In this document: piece by piece, positions 55,727 to 64,000 of the stretch
How the letters are laid out: each line of letters opens with the position of its first letter
How positions within the stretch are numbered: the stretch's first letter is position 1
The notes under the pieces: model-generated
What the model was told of the DNA's origin: nothing
Database searches by the model: none
Seen by the model: the letters and a program-made list of their open reading frames with translations, nothing else
Source of the DNA: Mesorhizobium sp.
GTDB lineage: Bacteria; Pseudomonadota; Alphaproteobacteria; Rhizobiales; Rhizobiaceae
NCBI GenBank assembly: GCA_004017535.1
Contig: SAJS01000009.1
Span: 124,001-188,000 of the forward strand
DNA length: 64,000 nt
Reading direction: 5' to 3'
Program-made: the position numbers and the translations under genes

Positions 55727-56413
55727 ATGCTGGAGACCGTCACACCCATGAAGACCGCAGAGGCTACCGATAATGACGCTCAATCGGCACCCAAAGGCGA
55801 TGCCGAAAAGCGCGGCCGCAAGGCCTCGAAAGAGGTCCGGCGGTTGCAGCTGATCGAGGCGACGATCGATTCACTGGCCAAGCGCGGTTATGCCGAAACG
55901 ACGATGGCCGACGTGGCCGACGGCGCGGGCCTGTCGCGGGGCATAGTCAACTTCCATTTCGAGAGCAAGGAAAAGCTGCTCATCGCCACGCTGCAGCACA
56001 TGTATGACGAGTATTCGGCGCATTGGCGCACGGCCTTGCAGAAGGCGGGCGACGATCCGGCGCGACAGCTGCAGCAGCTGGTGTGGGCCGATTTCGACCG
56101 CTCGATCTGCAACAAGCGCAAGCTCGCCGCCTGGCTGGCCTTCTGGGGCGAGGCCAAGTCGCGGCCGACCTACCAGGCGCTGAGCAGCTCGCGCGACGCC
56201 TATTACCAGCAGGTCTTCATCGATCTCTGCACGACGCTCAAGGAAAGCGGCGGATACAGCTATGACCCCCAGGCCATCGCGCTCGCGCTCAGCGCCATGC
56301 TCGAGGGCCTGTGGCTGCGGCTGATGATGGGGACGGAGGACACCACGCGTGAGACCGCGCTGCAGGCGGCGAACGCGTTTTTGGCCGCCACCTTCCCGAA
56401 ACATTATGGCTAG
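55727..56413 (+). CDS. TetR-family regulator, BetI-like
   Basis: A 228-residue repressor. The HTH (TMADVADGAGLSRGIVNFHFESKEKL) and the ligand domain with WLAFWGEAKSRP are of BetI type, the choline-responsive repressor group. The N-terminal 35 residues are unusually charged. An in-frame Met at 55748 is an alternative start. BetI sites are short palindromes of the form found at 45317, 54832 and 62066, so I infer it controls those three divergent regions. Confidence 0.9.
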   Translation: MLETVTPMKTAEATDNDAQSAPKGDAEKRGRKASKEVRRLQLIEATIDSLAKRGYAETTMADVADGAGLSRGIVNFHFESKEKLLIATLQHMYDEYSAHWRTALQKAGDDPARQLQQLVWADFDRSICNKRKLAAWLAFWGEAKSRPTYQALSSSRDAYYQQVFIDLCTTLKESGGYSYDPQAIALALSAMLEGLWLRLMMGTEDTTRETALQAANAFLAATFPKHYG

Positions 56414-56493
56414 CGAGAACTGGGGCTACCAAAAATCGGGGTTAGCAACAGCTGGCCAAACAAGACCGGCAAACCAAAAGAGGATGGAACAGC

Positions 56494-57576
56494 ATGAAGA
56501 AACTCAGCCGACGCCTGACACTGACCTTGGCGCTTGGGAGCGCGCTCGCGGCTTCGGCGGCGGCGTTCGCCGTCGCCGCCGACAAGGACCTGATCGTGTT
56601 CGACTGGTCCGGCTACGAGGATCCGAGCTTCCACGGCAAATATGTCGAGAAGAACGGCGACTCGCCGACCTTCGCCTTCTTCGGAGACGAGGACGAGGCC
56701 TTCGAAAAGGTCCGCTCCGGCTTCAAGTCCGATCTCGGCCATCCCTGCTCGCAAAGCGTGGTGAAGTGGCGCGAAGCCGGGCTCTTGCAGCCGCTCGACA
56801 CCTCGAAGATCACCGGCTGGAAGGACCTCAACCCTGGCATCATGGCGATGAAGGACCTCGCCACGACGCCCGACGGCAAGGCCTGGTTCATGCCGTGGGA
56901 CTGGGGCGATACCCAGCTCACCTACAATTCCGACAAGATCGCCGAGAAGGACGTGCAGTCGCTGAAGGTGTTCGCCGATCCGAAATACAAGGGCCGTGTC
57001 TCGATCGGCGACAATGTCGACGACGCCTACGCGCTGGCCAGCCTCGCGATCGGGCTCAAGGACTGGACCAAGATGACGGACGACCAGTTCAAACAGGCAT
57101 CCGATTTCCTGCGCCAGGTGCACAAGAATGTGCGCTCCTACTGGACCGACACCACCGACATCGTGCAGTTGCTCTCGGGCGGCGAGGTCGATCTCGCCTG
57201 GGCCTGGAACGATGCGACGGTGCAGTCGGTCAAGGCCGGCGTGCCGATCAAGTCCAAGAAGGACACCGACGAGGGTATCTCGACCTGGGTGTGCGGCTAC
57301 GTGCTGTTCAAGGACGCGCCCGGCAACATCGACAAGGCCTATGAATTCCTCAACGCCGTCAACGATCCGGAAGTCGCCAAGACGTTGGTGAAGGACTGGG
57401 GCTACGGCCAGGCCAATGCCAAGGGCATGGCCGGCGTCGACCCGGCGATCCTGAAGGAAAAGGGCTACGACAATGTGGAGAAATGGGTCGACAAGACGCT
57501 GTTCCAGCAGCCGCTGCCCTCGGAGCTCAAGCTCAAGATGATCGCCGAATTCGAGAAGATCAAAGCCGGCTATTGA
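56494..57576 (+). CDS. Polyamine-type ABC transporter binding protein (PotD-like)
   Basis: A 360-residue periplasmic protein with a Sec signal peptide (cleaved after AVAA, near residue 29). The mature N-terminus LIVFDWSGYEDPSFHGKY and the later TPDGKAWFMPWDWGDTQLTYN and DLAWAWNDATVQ are those of PotD/PotF relatives, with aromatic residues for a cationic ligand. The ligand may be a polyamine or a quaternary amine. The matching potABC genes lie 1.5 kb away on the other strand. Its last 28 bp are duplicated 198 bp downstream. Confidence 0.93.
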   Translation: MKKLSRRLTLTLALGSALAASAAAFAVAADKDLIVFDWSGYEDPSFHGKYVEKNGDSPTFAFFGDEDEAFEKVRSGFKSDLGHPCSQSVVKWREAGLLQPLDTSKITGWKDLNPGIMAMKDLATTPDGKAWFMPWDWGDTQLTYNSDKIAEKDVQSLKVFADPKYKGRVSIGDNVDDAYALASLAIGLKDWTKMTDDQFKQASDFLRQVHKNVRSYWTDTTDIVQLLSGGEVDLAWAWNDATVQSVKAGVPIKSKKDTDEGISTWVCGYVLFKDAPGNIDKAYEFLNAVNDPEVAKTLVKDWGYGQANAKGMAGVDPAILKEKGYDNVEKWVDKTLFQQPLPSELKLKMIAEFEKIKAGY

Positions 57577-57774
57577 GATTTATATCGGCGGTTGGCCAGG
57601 GTATCGCCCCAGAGGCGGAGTTGCCCGTGACCCGCCTGCATGCATCCTCTTCCCGTATTCGCGACGGGGAGAGTCCCTGCCGAGTCAGCCATGTGACTTC
57701 CAGCTGGGCTCGCCAACGGCCTTGAATCCTCCTACCTTCCGTCAGGATTCGAGAAGATCAAGGCCGGCTATTGA
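57549..57774. repeat. Duplicated tail of the potD-like gene
   Basis: The 28 bp at 57549-57576 (last nine codons and stop of the binding protein) recur at 57747-57774 with one mismatch. The 170 bp between have no gene. The second copy carries the TTG start of the amine oxidase. Confidence 0.85.
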
Positions 57775-59069
57775 AGAGCATCATTGAAAGAACCGACGTC
57801 GTCATCGTCGGCGCCGGCTTCACCGGCCTGTCCGCCGCGATCGAGCTGAAGCGGTCGGGTATCGATTTCCTTGTCCTTGAAGCACGCGAACGTGTCGGTG
57901 GCAGGGTGGAGGCTGTCCGCAACGGGCTCGGCGAGCTGATCGACAGCGGCGGCCAGTTCCTATGCCAGGACATGCCCGAGGTGATGGCGCTGGCCAAGGC
58001 CTACGGCAAGAGCTTCGTCGAGACCTATGTCGACGGCGAGTTCATCACCCATCCGTCGATGACTCCGGCGCGGGCGGAGCGGACCTATCATGTCTCGATG
58101 GCGATCCGCGAGCGCATGAACAGCATCGATCCGGACGACCCGGCGATTACCGGGTTGACCGTCGCCGATTGGCTGGAACGCCAGCGCGACGATGCCGATT
58201 CCAAGGCCGCTTTCCGCTCGCTGGTCGAGGGGCTGTGGTGCCTGGCGGCGGACAAGGTGCCGCTCTGGTACCTGATCGACAATGATCGCCGCATCACCAA
58301 CGAGGTGTTCGAGCTGCAGTATTTTCTGGGCGACACCATGCAATCGCTGGCCCAGGATCTGGCCGCCGAGTTCGGCGACCGGCTGCGCCTGAACCAGGTG
58401 GCGACGTGTGTCGAGCGCGCCCCGCAAGGCGTTCGCATCGGCACCGGCGCTGCCACGATCGAAGCGCGCGAGGTTCTGATCGCGCTGCCGCCGGCGACGG
58501 CCGCCAAGCTCGATTTCGTGCCGGCCTTGCCAGCGGAACTGGCAAGCGCGCTCGGCGTCTGGGAAAGCGGCGCGGTGATCAAGATCCTGGTGCGCTACGC
58601 AGAGCCGTTCTGGCGCGAGCGGGGCCTGTGCGGCATGGTGATGTGGCGCGATCAGCCGGGGCTGTTTGCCTGCGACGCCAGCCAGGATGCCGGTCACGCC
58701 GCGCTTATCGTCTTTGTCGGCGGGCCGCTCGCGCTGCGCTGGCATCCGCTCGGCGAGGCGGCGCTGCAGGCGGAAATCACCGCGAGGCTTGTTCAGGCGC
58801 TCGGCCCGCAGGCCGCCGACATCATCGATTTCAGCGCGCGTGACTGGACGCATGACCGCTGGAGCGGCGGCGCCTATAGCGATCTCATCATCGACGTGAC
58901 GGCGCGCGATGCCGAGCGTGTGATCCTTGCCGGCGCGCCGCATCTCCATTTCGCCGCTTCTGAGGTCTCGCCGTCCTTCCCGGGTTATGTCGAAGGCGCG
59001 ATCGTCGCCGGGCGTATCGCTGCTGCAAGGATTCAGTCGGCCATCGCCACCAAGGCCTCGGGGTCGTAG
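57771..59069 (+). CDS. Flavin amine oxidase
   Basis: A 432-residue monoamine-oxidase-family flavoprotein: VVIVGAGFTGLSAAIELKR, then LEARERVGGRV near residue 40, and the C-terminal HFAASEVSPSFPGYVEGAIVAG FAD contact. It should oxidise a primary or secondary amine to aldehyde and ammonia. The only start giving the full FAD motif is the TTG at 57771, which overlaps the duplicated potD stop (TTGA). In the duplicate an AAGG ribosome site appears 8 bp upstream. It overlaps the convergent ATPase gene by 37 bp. Confidence 0.92.
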   Translation: MKSIIERTDVVIVGAGFTGLSAAIELKRSGIDFLVLEARERVGGRVEAVRNGLGELIDSGGQFLCQDMPEVMALAKAYGKSFVETYVDGEFITHPSMTPARAERTYHVSMAIRERMNSIDPDDPAITGLTVADWLERQRDDADSKAAFRSLVEGLWCLAADKVPLWYLIDNDRRITNEVFELQYFLGDTMQSLAQDLAAEFGDRLRLNQVATCVERAPQGVRIGTGAATIEAREVLIALPPATAAKLDFVPALPAELASALGVWESGAVIKILVRYAEPFWRERGLCGMVMWRDQPGLFACDASQDAGHAALIVFVGGPLALRWHPLGEAALQAEITARLVQALGPQAADIIDFSARDWTHDRWSGGAYSDLIIDVTARDAERVILAGAPHLHFAASEVSPSFPGYVEGAIVAGRIAAARIQSAIATKASGS

Positions 59070-60151
59070 GCGAGGCGGATCGGGGCGCCGACCGGAATGT
59101 CGTCGGCGCCGAAATCGTTGGTCTCGGTCACCGAAAGCGGCTTTTCAAGCCCCGGTATCTCGACGATCAGATGCGTGATCTCGCCGAAATAATGGCGCTC
59201 CACCACCTTGCCGGCGACCTCGAATTTTGCCGACGCATTGTCCCACAGAACGCGCAGCCGTTCGGGCCGGATGCCAAGCGTCGCCGCGCCGCCATTGCGC
59301 ATGAAAGCCTTCGGCTTGTCGGTCCTGACGCGGCCGAAGCCCAGCGTGTCGAGCACCAGCGAAGCGCCGTTTTCCTCGACGATCTCGGCCTTGACGAAGT
59401 TCATGCCGCCAAGGAAGTCGGCCACCTGGCGGTTGACCGGGCGCTGGTAGATCTCCTTGGGCGAAGCGACCTGGGCGATGCGGCCGCCGAACATCACGGC
59501 GATGCGGTCGGACATCGCCAAGGCCTCGTACTGGTCATGCGTGACCAGCACGAAGGTGATGCCGACCGCCTGCTGCAGCCGGCGCAGTTCGACCTGCATC
59601 TGCTCGCGCAGCTTCTTGTCGAGCGCCGAGAGCGGCTCGTCGAGCAGCAGCACCTTCGGCCGCATGACCAGCGCGCGGGCCAGCGCCACGCGCTGACGCT
59701 GGCCGCCGGAAAGCTCGGTGGCGCGGCGCTTGCCGAGGCCGGTGAGTGAGACCTGGGCCAATGCCTCCTCGACGCGGCGCTTTTCCTCGCCGGCATCGAG
59801 CTTCAGCCGCTTCAGCCCATAGGCGACGTTCTGCTCGACATTGAGATGCGGGAAGATCGCATAGCTCTGGAAGACCATGTTGGTGGGCCGCCGGTTGGCG
59901 GGGATGCCGTCCATCGGCTGGCCGTCGACGGCGATCGAGCCGCTGGTCGGCGTGTCGAAACCGGCGATCATGCGCAACAGCGTGGTCTTGCCGCAGCCTG
60001 AGGGCCCGAGCAGCGAAAAGAACTCACCTTCGCGGATCGCCAGCGAGGCGTTGTCCAGCGCCTTGAACGATCCGTAGCTGCGGGTGACGTCGCGGATGTC
60101 GATCATGGTGCGGTCGGATTGCATGCGCTCGGACTGGACCCGCTCAAGCAT
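59033..60151 (-). CDS. Polyamine-type ABC transporter ATPase (PotA-like)
   Basis: A 372-residue ATPase: Walker A GPSGCGKTTLL, signature ELSGGQRQRVALARAL, Walker B VLLLDEPLSALD, H-loop THDQYEAL, and a C-terminal TOBE domain from residue about 290. I chose ATG 60151, which overlaps the end of the upstream permease by 8 bp. The N-terminal 15 residues before IDIRDVTRSYG are extra. It energises the PotB/PotC-like permeases and the PotD-like binding protein. Confidence 0.94.
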   Translation of the reverse strand: MLERVQSERMQSDRTMIDIRDVTRSYGSFKALDNASLAIREGEFFSLLGPSGCGKTTLLRMIAGFDTPTSGSIAVDGQPMDGIPANRRPTNMVFQSYAIFPHLNVEQNVAYGLKRLKLDAGEEKRRVEEALAQVSLTGLGKRRATELSGGQRQRVALARALVMRPKVLLLDEPLSALDKKLREQMQVELRRLQQAVGITFVLVTHDQYEALAMSDRIAVMFGGRIAQVASPKEIYQRPVNRQVADFLGGMNFVKAEIVEENGASLVLDTLGFGRVRTDKPKAFMRNGGAATLGIRPERLRVLWDNASAKFEVAGKVVERHYFGEITHLIVEIPGLEKPLSVTETNDFGADDIPVGAPIRLAYDPEALVAMAD

Positions 60152-60965
60152 GGAGGCCTTCCTCGTTCTGGGTGCGTCTCGCCGCGCGGCGGCGCAGGAT
60201 TTCGGCAATTGTCATCAGCACGAAGGACGCCAACAGCAACAAGGTGCCGAGCGCCAGCACGCCAGGAAGCTTGGCCGCGAAACGCAACTGGCCCCAGATG
60301 TAGATCGGGAGTGTCGCCTCGGTGCCGGTAAGGAAGAAGGCGATGATGAATTCGTCGAGCGAGATGGTGAAGCAGACGAGCAGGCTGGAGATGATCGCCG
60401 GCGCCACCATGGGCAGCGTCACCCGCCGGAAAGTGCCAAAGGCGCTCTCGCCGAGATCGGCGGAAGCCTCCTCCAGGCTGCGATCGAAACCCTCGAAGCC
60501 GGAGGTCAGGACGGTCATGGAGTAGGGGATGCAGACCAGCACATGGCCGAGCACCACGGTGAAAAGCGATAGGCTGAGGCCAAGCTGCAGCATGACCAGC
60601 AGCATGGAGATAGCGACGATCACTTCCGGCAGCACCAGCGGCGCCATGATCAGGCCGTTGATGGCGCGGCGGCCGGGGTAGCGGTAGCGGGTGATCGAGC
60701 GGGCGGCGAGGATGCCCAGCACCGTCGACAGGATCGAGGCGGAGACGCCGACGATCAGGCTGTTCCAGGTTGCGTCGATCAGCGCCGGCGTTTTCGGCAG
60801 GTCCTCGTACCAGTGCAGCGTGATGCCGGAGAGCGGGAATTTCGGTGTCGCCGCCGTGTTGATCGAGAAGATCGGCAGGAAGATCACCGGCAGATAGAGG
60901 AACAGGATGTAGAGCGTGGCGTAGCTCGACAGCCATCCAGGCAGGAAACGTCTCATCGCCGTCAT
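60144..60965 (-). CDS. Polyamine-type ABC transporter permease (PotC-like)
   Basis: A 273-residue membrane protein with six segments. The EAA loop is EEASADLGESAFGTFRRVTLP, typical of PotC. The ATG at 60965 overlaps the stop of the PotB-like gene by four bases. The longer frame to 61460 is an artefact running back through that gene. Confidence 0.94.
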   Translation of the reverse strand: MTAMRRFLPGWLSSYATLYILFLYLPVIFLPIFSINTAATPKFPLSGITLHWYEDLPKTPALIDATWNSLIVGVSASILSTVLGILAARSITRYRYPGRRAINGLIMAPLVLPEVIVAISMLLVMLQLGLSLSLFTVVLGHVLVCIPYSMTVLTSGFEGFDRSLEEASADLGESAFGTFRRVTLPMVAPAIISSLLVCFTISLDEFIIAFFLTGTEATLPIYIWGQLRFAAKLPGVLALGTLLLLASFVLMTIAEILRRRAARRTQNEEGLHA

Positions 60966-61879
60966 CGTGCCAGCCTCTGCAGGGCGCGGATGACCAACAC
61001 GGTGGCGCCGGCCATCAGCGAGACGATGATCATGGTGGTGACCGAGAGCGCGGCACCCAGCGGCCAGTTCGACGCCTTGCCGAACTGCGCCTGGATGGCA
61101 TTGGCGATCATGACGCCGTCCTTGCCGCCGACCAGTTTGGGCGTGACATAGTCGCCGACGGTCGGGATCATGACGATCAGCGCCGCCGAGATGACGCCTG
61201 GCGCCGACAGCGGCAGCGTGACGCGCAGGAAGGAGCGCAGCGGCCCGTCGCCGAGATCGGTCGCCGCCTCGACCAGGGTTCGGTCGACCTTCTCCAGCGA
61301 AACGAAGATCGGCAGGATGGCGAAGGTCGCCCAGGCATGGGTGAGCGTGATGATGACGGCGGTGGAATTGTAGAGCAGCGCGTCCGACGGCTCGCTGATG
61401 ATGCCAAGGCCCATCAGACCGGAATTCAAGACGCCATTGTAGCCGAGGATCACCTTCCACGACATCACGCGCAGCAGGTAGCTCGTCCAGAACGGGATGG
61501 TGATGAGGAAGAGCCAGAGGCTCTTGTGGCGGCCGCCATGGAAGGAAATGAAGTAGGCGATCGGGTAGGCGAGCGCCACCGTCAGCAGGCTGACCGTCAG
61601 CGAGATGTAGAGCGAGCGCCAGAGCAGGTCGCGGTAGATCGGCTCGGTCAGCGCGATCCGGTAGTTCTCCAGCGTGAAGGTGTGGTCGATGGTGAGGTAG
61701 TTCTGCGTCCAGAAGGAATGGGCGATGACGACCAGGATCGGCAGGACGAGAAGAATAAGGGCGTAGACGAAGGTGGGACTGATCAGGGCAAAGCCTTGGA
61801 CGGCTTCCGATTGCAGAAGGGGATTTCGTCTGGCCCCGGCCATGCGCAGCGGGGGCGACCCTTCCGCGGCAACCGTCAT
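60962..61879 (-). CDS. Polyamine-type ABC transporter permease (PotB-like)
   Basis: A 305-residue membrane protein with six segments and the EAA loop EAATDLGDGPLRSFLRVTLPL. The sequence ISPTFVYALILLVLPILVV starts the first helix. The ATG at 61879 is chosen; the frame continues to 61942 without support. It is the first gene of the leftward potBCA operon, with a BetI-like operator about 190 bp upstream. Confidence 0.93.
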   Translation of the reverse strand: MTVAAEGSPPLRMAGARRNPLLQSEAVQGFALISPTFVYALILLVLPILVVIAHSFWTQNYLTIDHTFTLENYRIALTEPIYRDLLWRSLYISLTVSLLTVALAYPIAYFISFHGGRHKSLWLFLITIPFWTSYLLRVMSWKVILGYNGVLNSGLMGLGIISEPSDALLYNSTAVIITLTHAWATFAILPIFVSLEKVDRTLVEAATDLGDGPLRSFLRVTLPLSAPGVISAALIVMIPTVGDYVTPKLVGGKDGVMIANAIQAQFGKASNWPLGAALSVTTMIIVSLMAGATVLVIRALQRLAR

Positions 61880-62065
61880 TGCAGCGCTCCGGGCGTGATT
61901 TCGGTAGCTGGCTCGGATTGTCCCGCCATGCGGCCTTCCCATTCGCAGCGCCGGCCGCCTGTTCCCGAATTATGCTTGGAGCATGATCGCTCCCTGGCTT
62001 GCCGGCTTTCTTTCATCATGAGCGTATCCGCCGATTGAAATCAAGCGCTATTTCTGCGATATTGA

Positions 62066-62081
62066 TTGAACGGATATTCAA
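62066..62081. promoter_or_regulatory. BetI-like operator 3
   Basis: TTGAACGGATATTCAA: perfect TTGAA/TTCAA arms with a 6-bp spacer, between the divergent potBCA operon and the aminotransferase gene. Confidence 0.72.
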
Positions 62082-62171
62082 AATATAGCGGCAGAGAGCC
62101 GAGTTTCCATGGTCTTCCATGTCCTTTGATGTCCGGTGAGAATTCGGCAACTCTAGCGATACGAGGCGAAG

Positions 62172-63590
62172 ATGGCGGCTCAAAGCAGGATCAAAGCAAG
62201 CGAACTGATCGGCCCTGGCGATGACGATGCGGTCGAGCTTGCCAAGCGCCATCTCGTCCAGCCCTGGCCCTATGCCGGGTCGGTCGGCGCCGAGGCGCGC
62301 ACGCTGATCGGCGAGGGCGACGGCATCTACATCACCGACGCCTCCGGCAAGCGGCTGATCGACGGCCCTGCCGGCATGTGGTGCATCAATGTCGGGCACC
62401 GCCGCGAGGAGCTGGCCAAGGTCATGTACGACCAGGCGATGGCGCTCTCCTACAACACCCCGTGGTACACGATGAACGCCCCCTCGGCCGAGCTTGCACA
62501 CCGCATTGCCGATGCGGCGCCCGGCGATCTCAGCCACACCTTCTTCACCACCGGCGGATCGTCGGCGGTGGAGACGGCGCTTCGCTTCATGCAGTTCTAC
62601 AACAATGTGCGCGGGCGGCCGGAGAAGAAGCTGATCCTCAGCCGCGGCGGCGCCTATCACGGTTCGACCTATCTCTCAGCCTCGCTCAACGGCCGTCCGC
62701 GCGATCACGACTGGATGGACGGCGCAAGCGATCTGGTGATCAAGCTTTCCTCGCCCGATCCGTTCCGCCGGCCCAATGGCATGAGCGTTGCAGCCTTCAC
62801 CGATTTCCTGGTCGACCAGTTCCGCGACACGATCGCGCGCGTCGGCGCCGACCGCATCGGTGCCTTTGTCGGCGAGCCGGTGCAGGCCTCGGGTGGCGTC
62901 ATCGTGCCGCCGGACGGCTATCTGAAGCGCATCCGCGAGATCTGCCGCGAGAACGATATCCTCTATGTCTCGGACGAGGTGGTGACCGGCTTCGGACGGC
63001 TCGGCCATGTCTTCGCCTCCGGCGACGTGTTCGGCATCGATCCGGATATGATCACCTTCGCCAAAGGCGTCACCTCAGGCTATTTCCCGCTCGGCGGCGT
63101 CATCATCTCCGAGCGGCTGCTCGAGGAGCTGCGCCGCTCCAACCATCCCGACGCATTGTTCGGCCATGGCCTCACCTACACCAGCCATCCGATCGGCTGC
63201 GCGGTGGCGCTGAAGAATCTCGACCTGCTGGAAGAGGGCGTGCTTCAACACACCCGCGAGATCGCGCCCTATTTCCAGGCGCGATTGAAGACGCTTGAAG
63301 AGCTGCCGCTGGTTGGCGAGGTGCGTGGCGTCGGCCAGATGGCTTGCGTCGAATGCGTGGCTGATCGCGAAAGCAAGGATCCGCTTCAGCTCGACAAGAA
63401 TGTCGGCAAACGCATCGACGCGCATTGCCACGAGCTCGGCCTTCTGGTGCGGCCACTGATCAACATGTGCGTGATGTCGCCGCCGCTGATCATCACCAAG
63501 GAACAGGTCGACGACATGGTGGCGATCCTGCGCGAGGGGATTTCGCGCACGATGGATGATTTGAGGAAAGAAGGCGTCTGGCGGGGGTGA
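62172..63590 (+). CDS. Class III (omega-amino) aminotransferase
   Basis: A 472-residue PLP enzyme. GPAGMWCINVGHRREEL is the N-terminal family start, SRGGAYHGST the PLP-phosphate loop, LYVSDEVVTGFGR the Asp-Glu pair and TFAKGVTSGYFPLGG the Schiff-base Lys. It should move the amino group of a polyamine, beta-alanine or similar amine to pyruvate. The ATG at 62172 is preceded by GCGAAGA. It ends 51 bp before the convergent Rieske-like gene. Confidence 0.94.
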   Translation: MAAQSRIKASELIGPGDDDAVELAKRHLVQPWPYAGSVGAEARTLIGEGDGIYITDASGKRLIDGPAGMWCINVGHRREELAKVMYDQAMALSYNTPWYTMNAPSAELAHRIADAAPGDLSHTFFTTGGSSAVETALRFMQFYNNVRGRPEKKLILSRGGAYHGSTYLSASLNGRPRDHDWMDGASDLVIKLSSPDPFRRPNGMSVAAFTDFLVDQFRDTIARVGADRIGAFVGEPVQASGGVIVPPDGYLKRIREICRENDILYVSDEVVTGFGRLGHVFASGDVFGIDPDMITFAKGVTSGYFPLGGVIISERLLEELRRSNHPDALFGHGLTYTSHPIGCAVALKNLDLLEEGVLQHTREIAPYFQARLKTLEELPLVGEVRGVGQMACVECVADRESKDPLQLDKNVGKRIDAHCHELGLLVRPLINMCVMSPPLIITKEQVDDMVAILREGISRTMDDLRKEGVWRG

Positions 63591-63641
63591 TTGGCCAATC
63601 TCCCCCACAAGGGGGGAGATCAGCAGCTTCGGCGCCTCGCC

Positions 63642-64000
63642 CTACCCCCTCGACCGGAGCGCGTCGTTCAGGCCCCACATGTCCTTTTCCTCGGGCGCCG
63701 TCTCCAGGTTCAGCACCGGGACCTGCCTGCGCAAATGGTCGTGGTGGGTGCGCACGCCATACTCCAAATCCGACAAGTAGAAGCCTTCAAAAGCCTCAGA
63801 CAGCATGGATTCGTTCGACCACACCGAAAGCTGCACGTCCTCGTTCATCGTGTCGCGGTCGATGCGGTAGGCGAGGTAGCGCGCCGCGGCCTGCTCCCTC
63901 GTCTCGTCCTTGTAGCGGTAGATGGCGCCGCGCAGCAGCGTCTCGCCGGTCGACAGCGGGAACTCCTGATAGAACTGCACCGATTCCGGCATGATCGACA
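63642..64000 (-). CDS. Partial gene: C-terminal end of a probable Rieske oxygenase alpha subunit
   Basis: About 119 residues are visible and the frame is open to the window edge, so the N-terminal part is missing. RGAIYRYKDETREQAAARYLAYRIDRDT seen as residues about 24-50, followed by NEDVQLSVWSNESM and LSDLEYGVRTHHDHLR, resembles the C-terminal end of ring-hydroxylating and betaine-demethylating Rieske oxygenases. No catalytic motif can be checked here. The start codon is outside the window. Confidence 0.6.
   Translation of the reverse strand, partial: SIMPESVQFYQEFPLSTGETLLRGAIYRYKDETREQAAARYLAYRIDRDTMNEDVQLSVWSNESMLSEAFEGFYLSDLEYGVRTHHDHLRRQVPVLNLETAPEEKDMWGLNDALRSRG

Noticed and set aside
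54674-55783. N-terminal extension of the first flavoprotein frame
   Set aside because: It is antisense to the methyltransferase gene, and GGAGG with ATG at 54673 marks the start.
60966-61460. N-terminal extension of the PotC-like frame
   Set aside because: It lies wholly within the PotB-like gene; the ATGA overlap at 60962 fixes the start.

Overview
The window reads as chromosomal DNA of a Mesorhizobium-like member of the Rhizobiales. The basis is high GC with strong GC3 bias, a pst-pho operon of rhizobial order, a PhyR/NepR/EcfG general stress response locus, HWE-family kinases, and short intergenic palindromes of the kind scattered through rhizobial genomes. The species call is inference; no rRNA or core marker is present.

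Positions 1-13139 are the right part of an integrated genetic element. It carries a tyrosine integrase, an AlpA/excisionase-like HTH protein, a TOPRIM/P4-type primase-helicase, a run of six tightly packed small genes, and a left cargo block (NYN-domain protein, membrane proteins, DUF6650-like protein, T5orf172/GIY-YIG-like protein). It ends at a tRNA 3' fragment, best read as tRNA-Glu(CTC), at 13096-13139. Only the 3' part is present, so the intact tRNA should lie left of the window.

13.2-20.6 kb is ordinary chromosome: a small stress gene, a VOC protein, a glutathione S-transferase with a histone-H1-like tail, small secreted proteins and a very large five-PAS hybrid histidine kinase. 21.0-26.3 kb is the phosphate locus pstSCAB-phoU-phoB behind a Pho box. 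27.1-32.0 kb holds a ROK repressor divergent from a xylose-type ABC transporter.

34.1-43.6 kb is the general stress response region. phyR faces nepR-ecfG, and ten exact copies of the EcfG promoter pattern (GGAAC, 16-17 bp, CGTT) stand in front of the kinase, phyR, nepR-ecfG, a Crp/Fnr regulator, DUF883/YqjE-like membrane genes, a lipid kinase, a triple PRC-barrel protein and small envelope proteins. An eleventh copy is at 13.4 kb. The master regulators and many likely targets are therefore physically clustered.

43.7-64.0 kb is a catabolic region: a sulfatase/phosphonate-monoesterase-like enzyme, an MhqO/MhqD-like pair, an IS110-family insertion, a dipeptidase, a GcvT-like protein, two phytoene-dehydrogenase-like flavoproteins, a phosphoethanolamine-methyltransferase-like enzyme, a BetI-like TetR regulator, a PotABCD-type transporter, an amine oxidase, a class III aminotransferase and the end of a probable Rieske oxygenase. 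Three near-identical palindromes (TTGAA-N6-TTCAA) lie in three divergent promoter regions here and suggest one regulon for methylated amines or polyamines.

The most striking single item is the IS110 element at 47.4-48.5 kb. Its noncoding end contains a stem-loop whose two loop strands match the two sides of its own insertion site, and a second pair of segments matches its own two ends. This is the layout expected of a bridge RNA.
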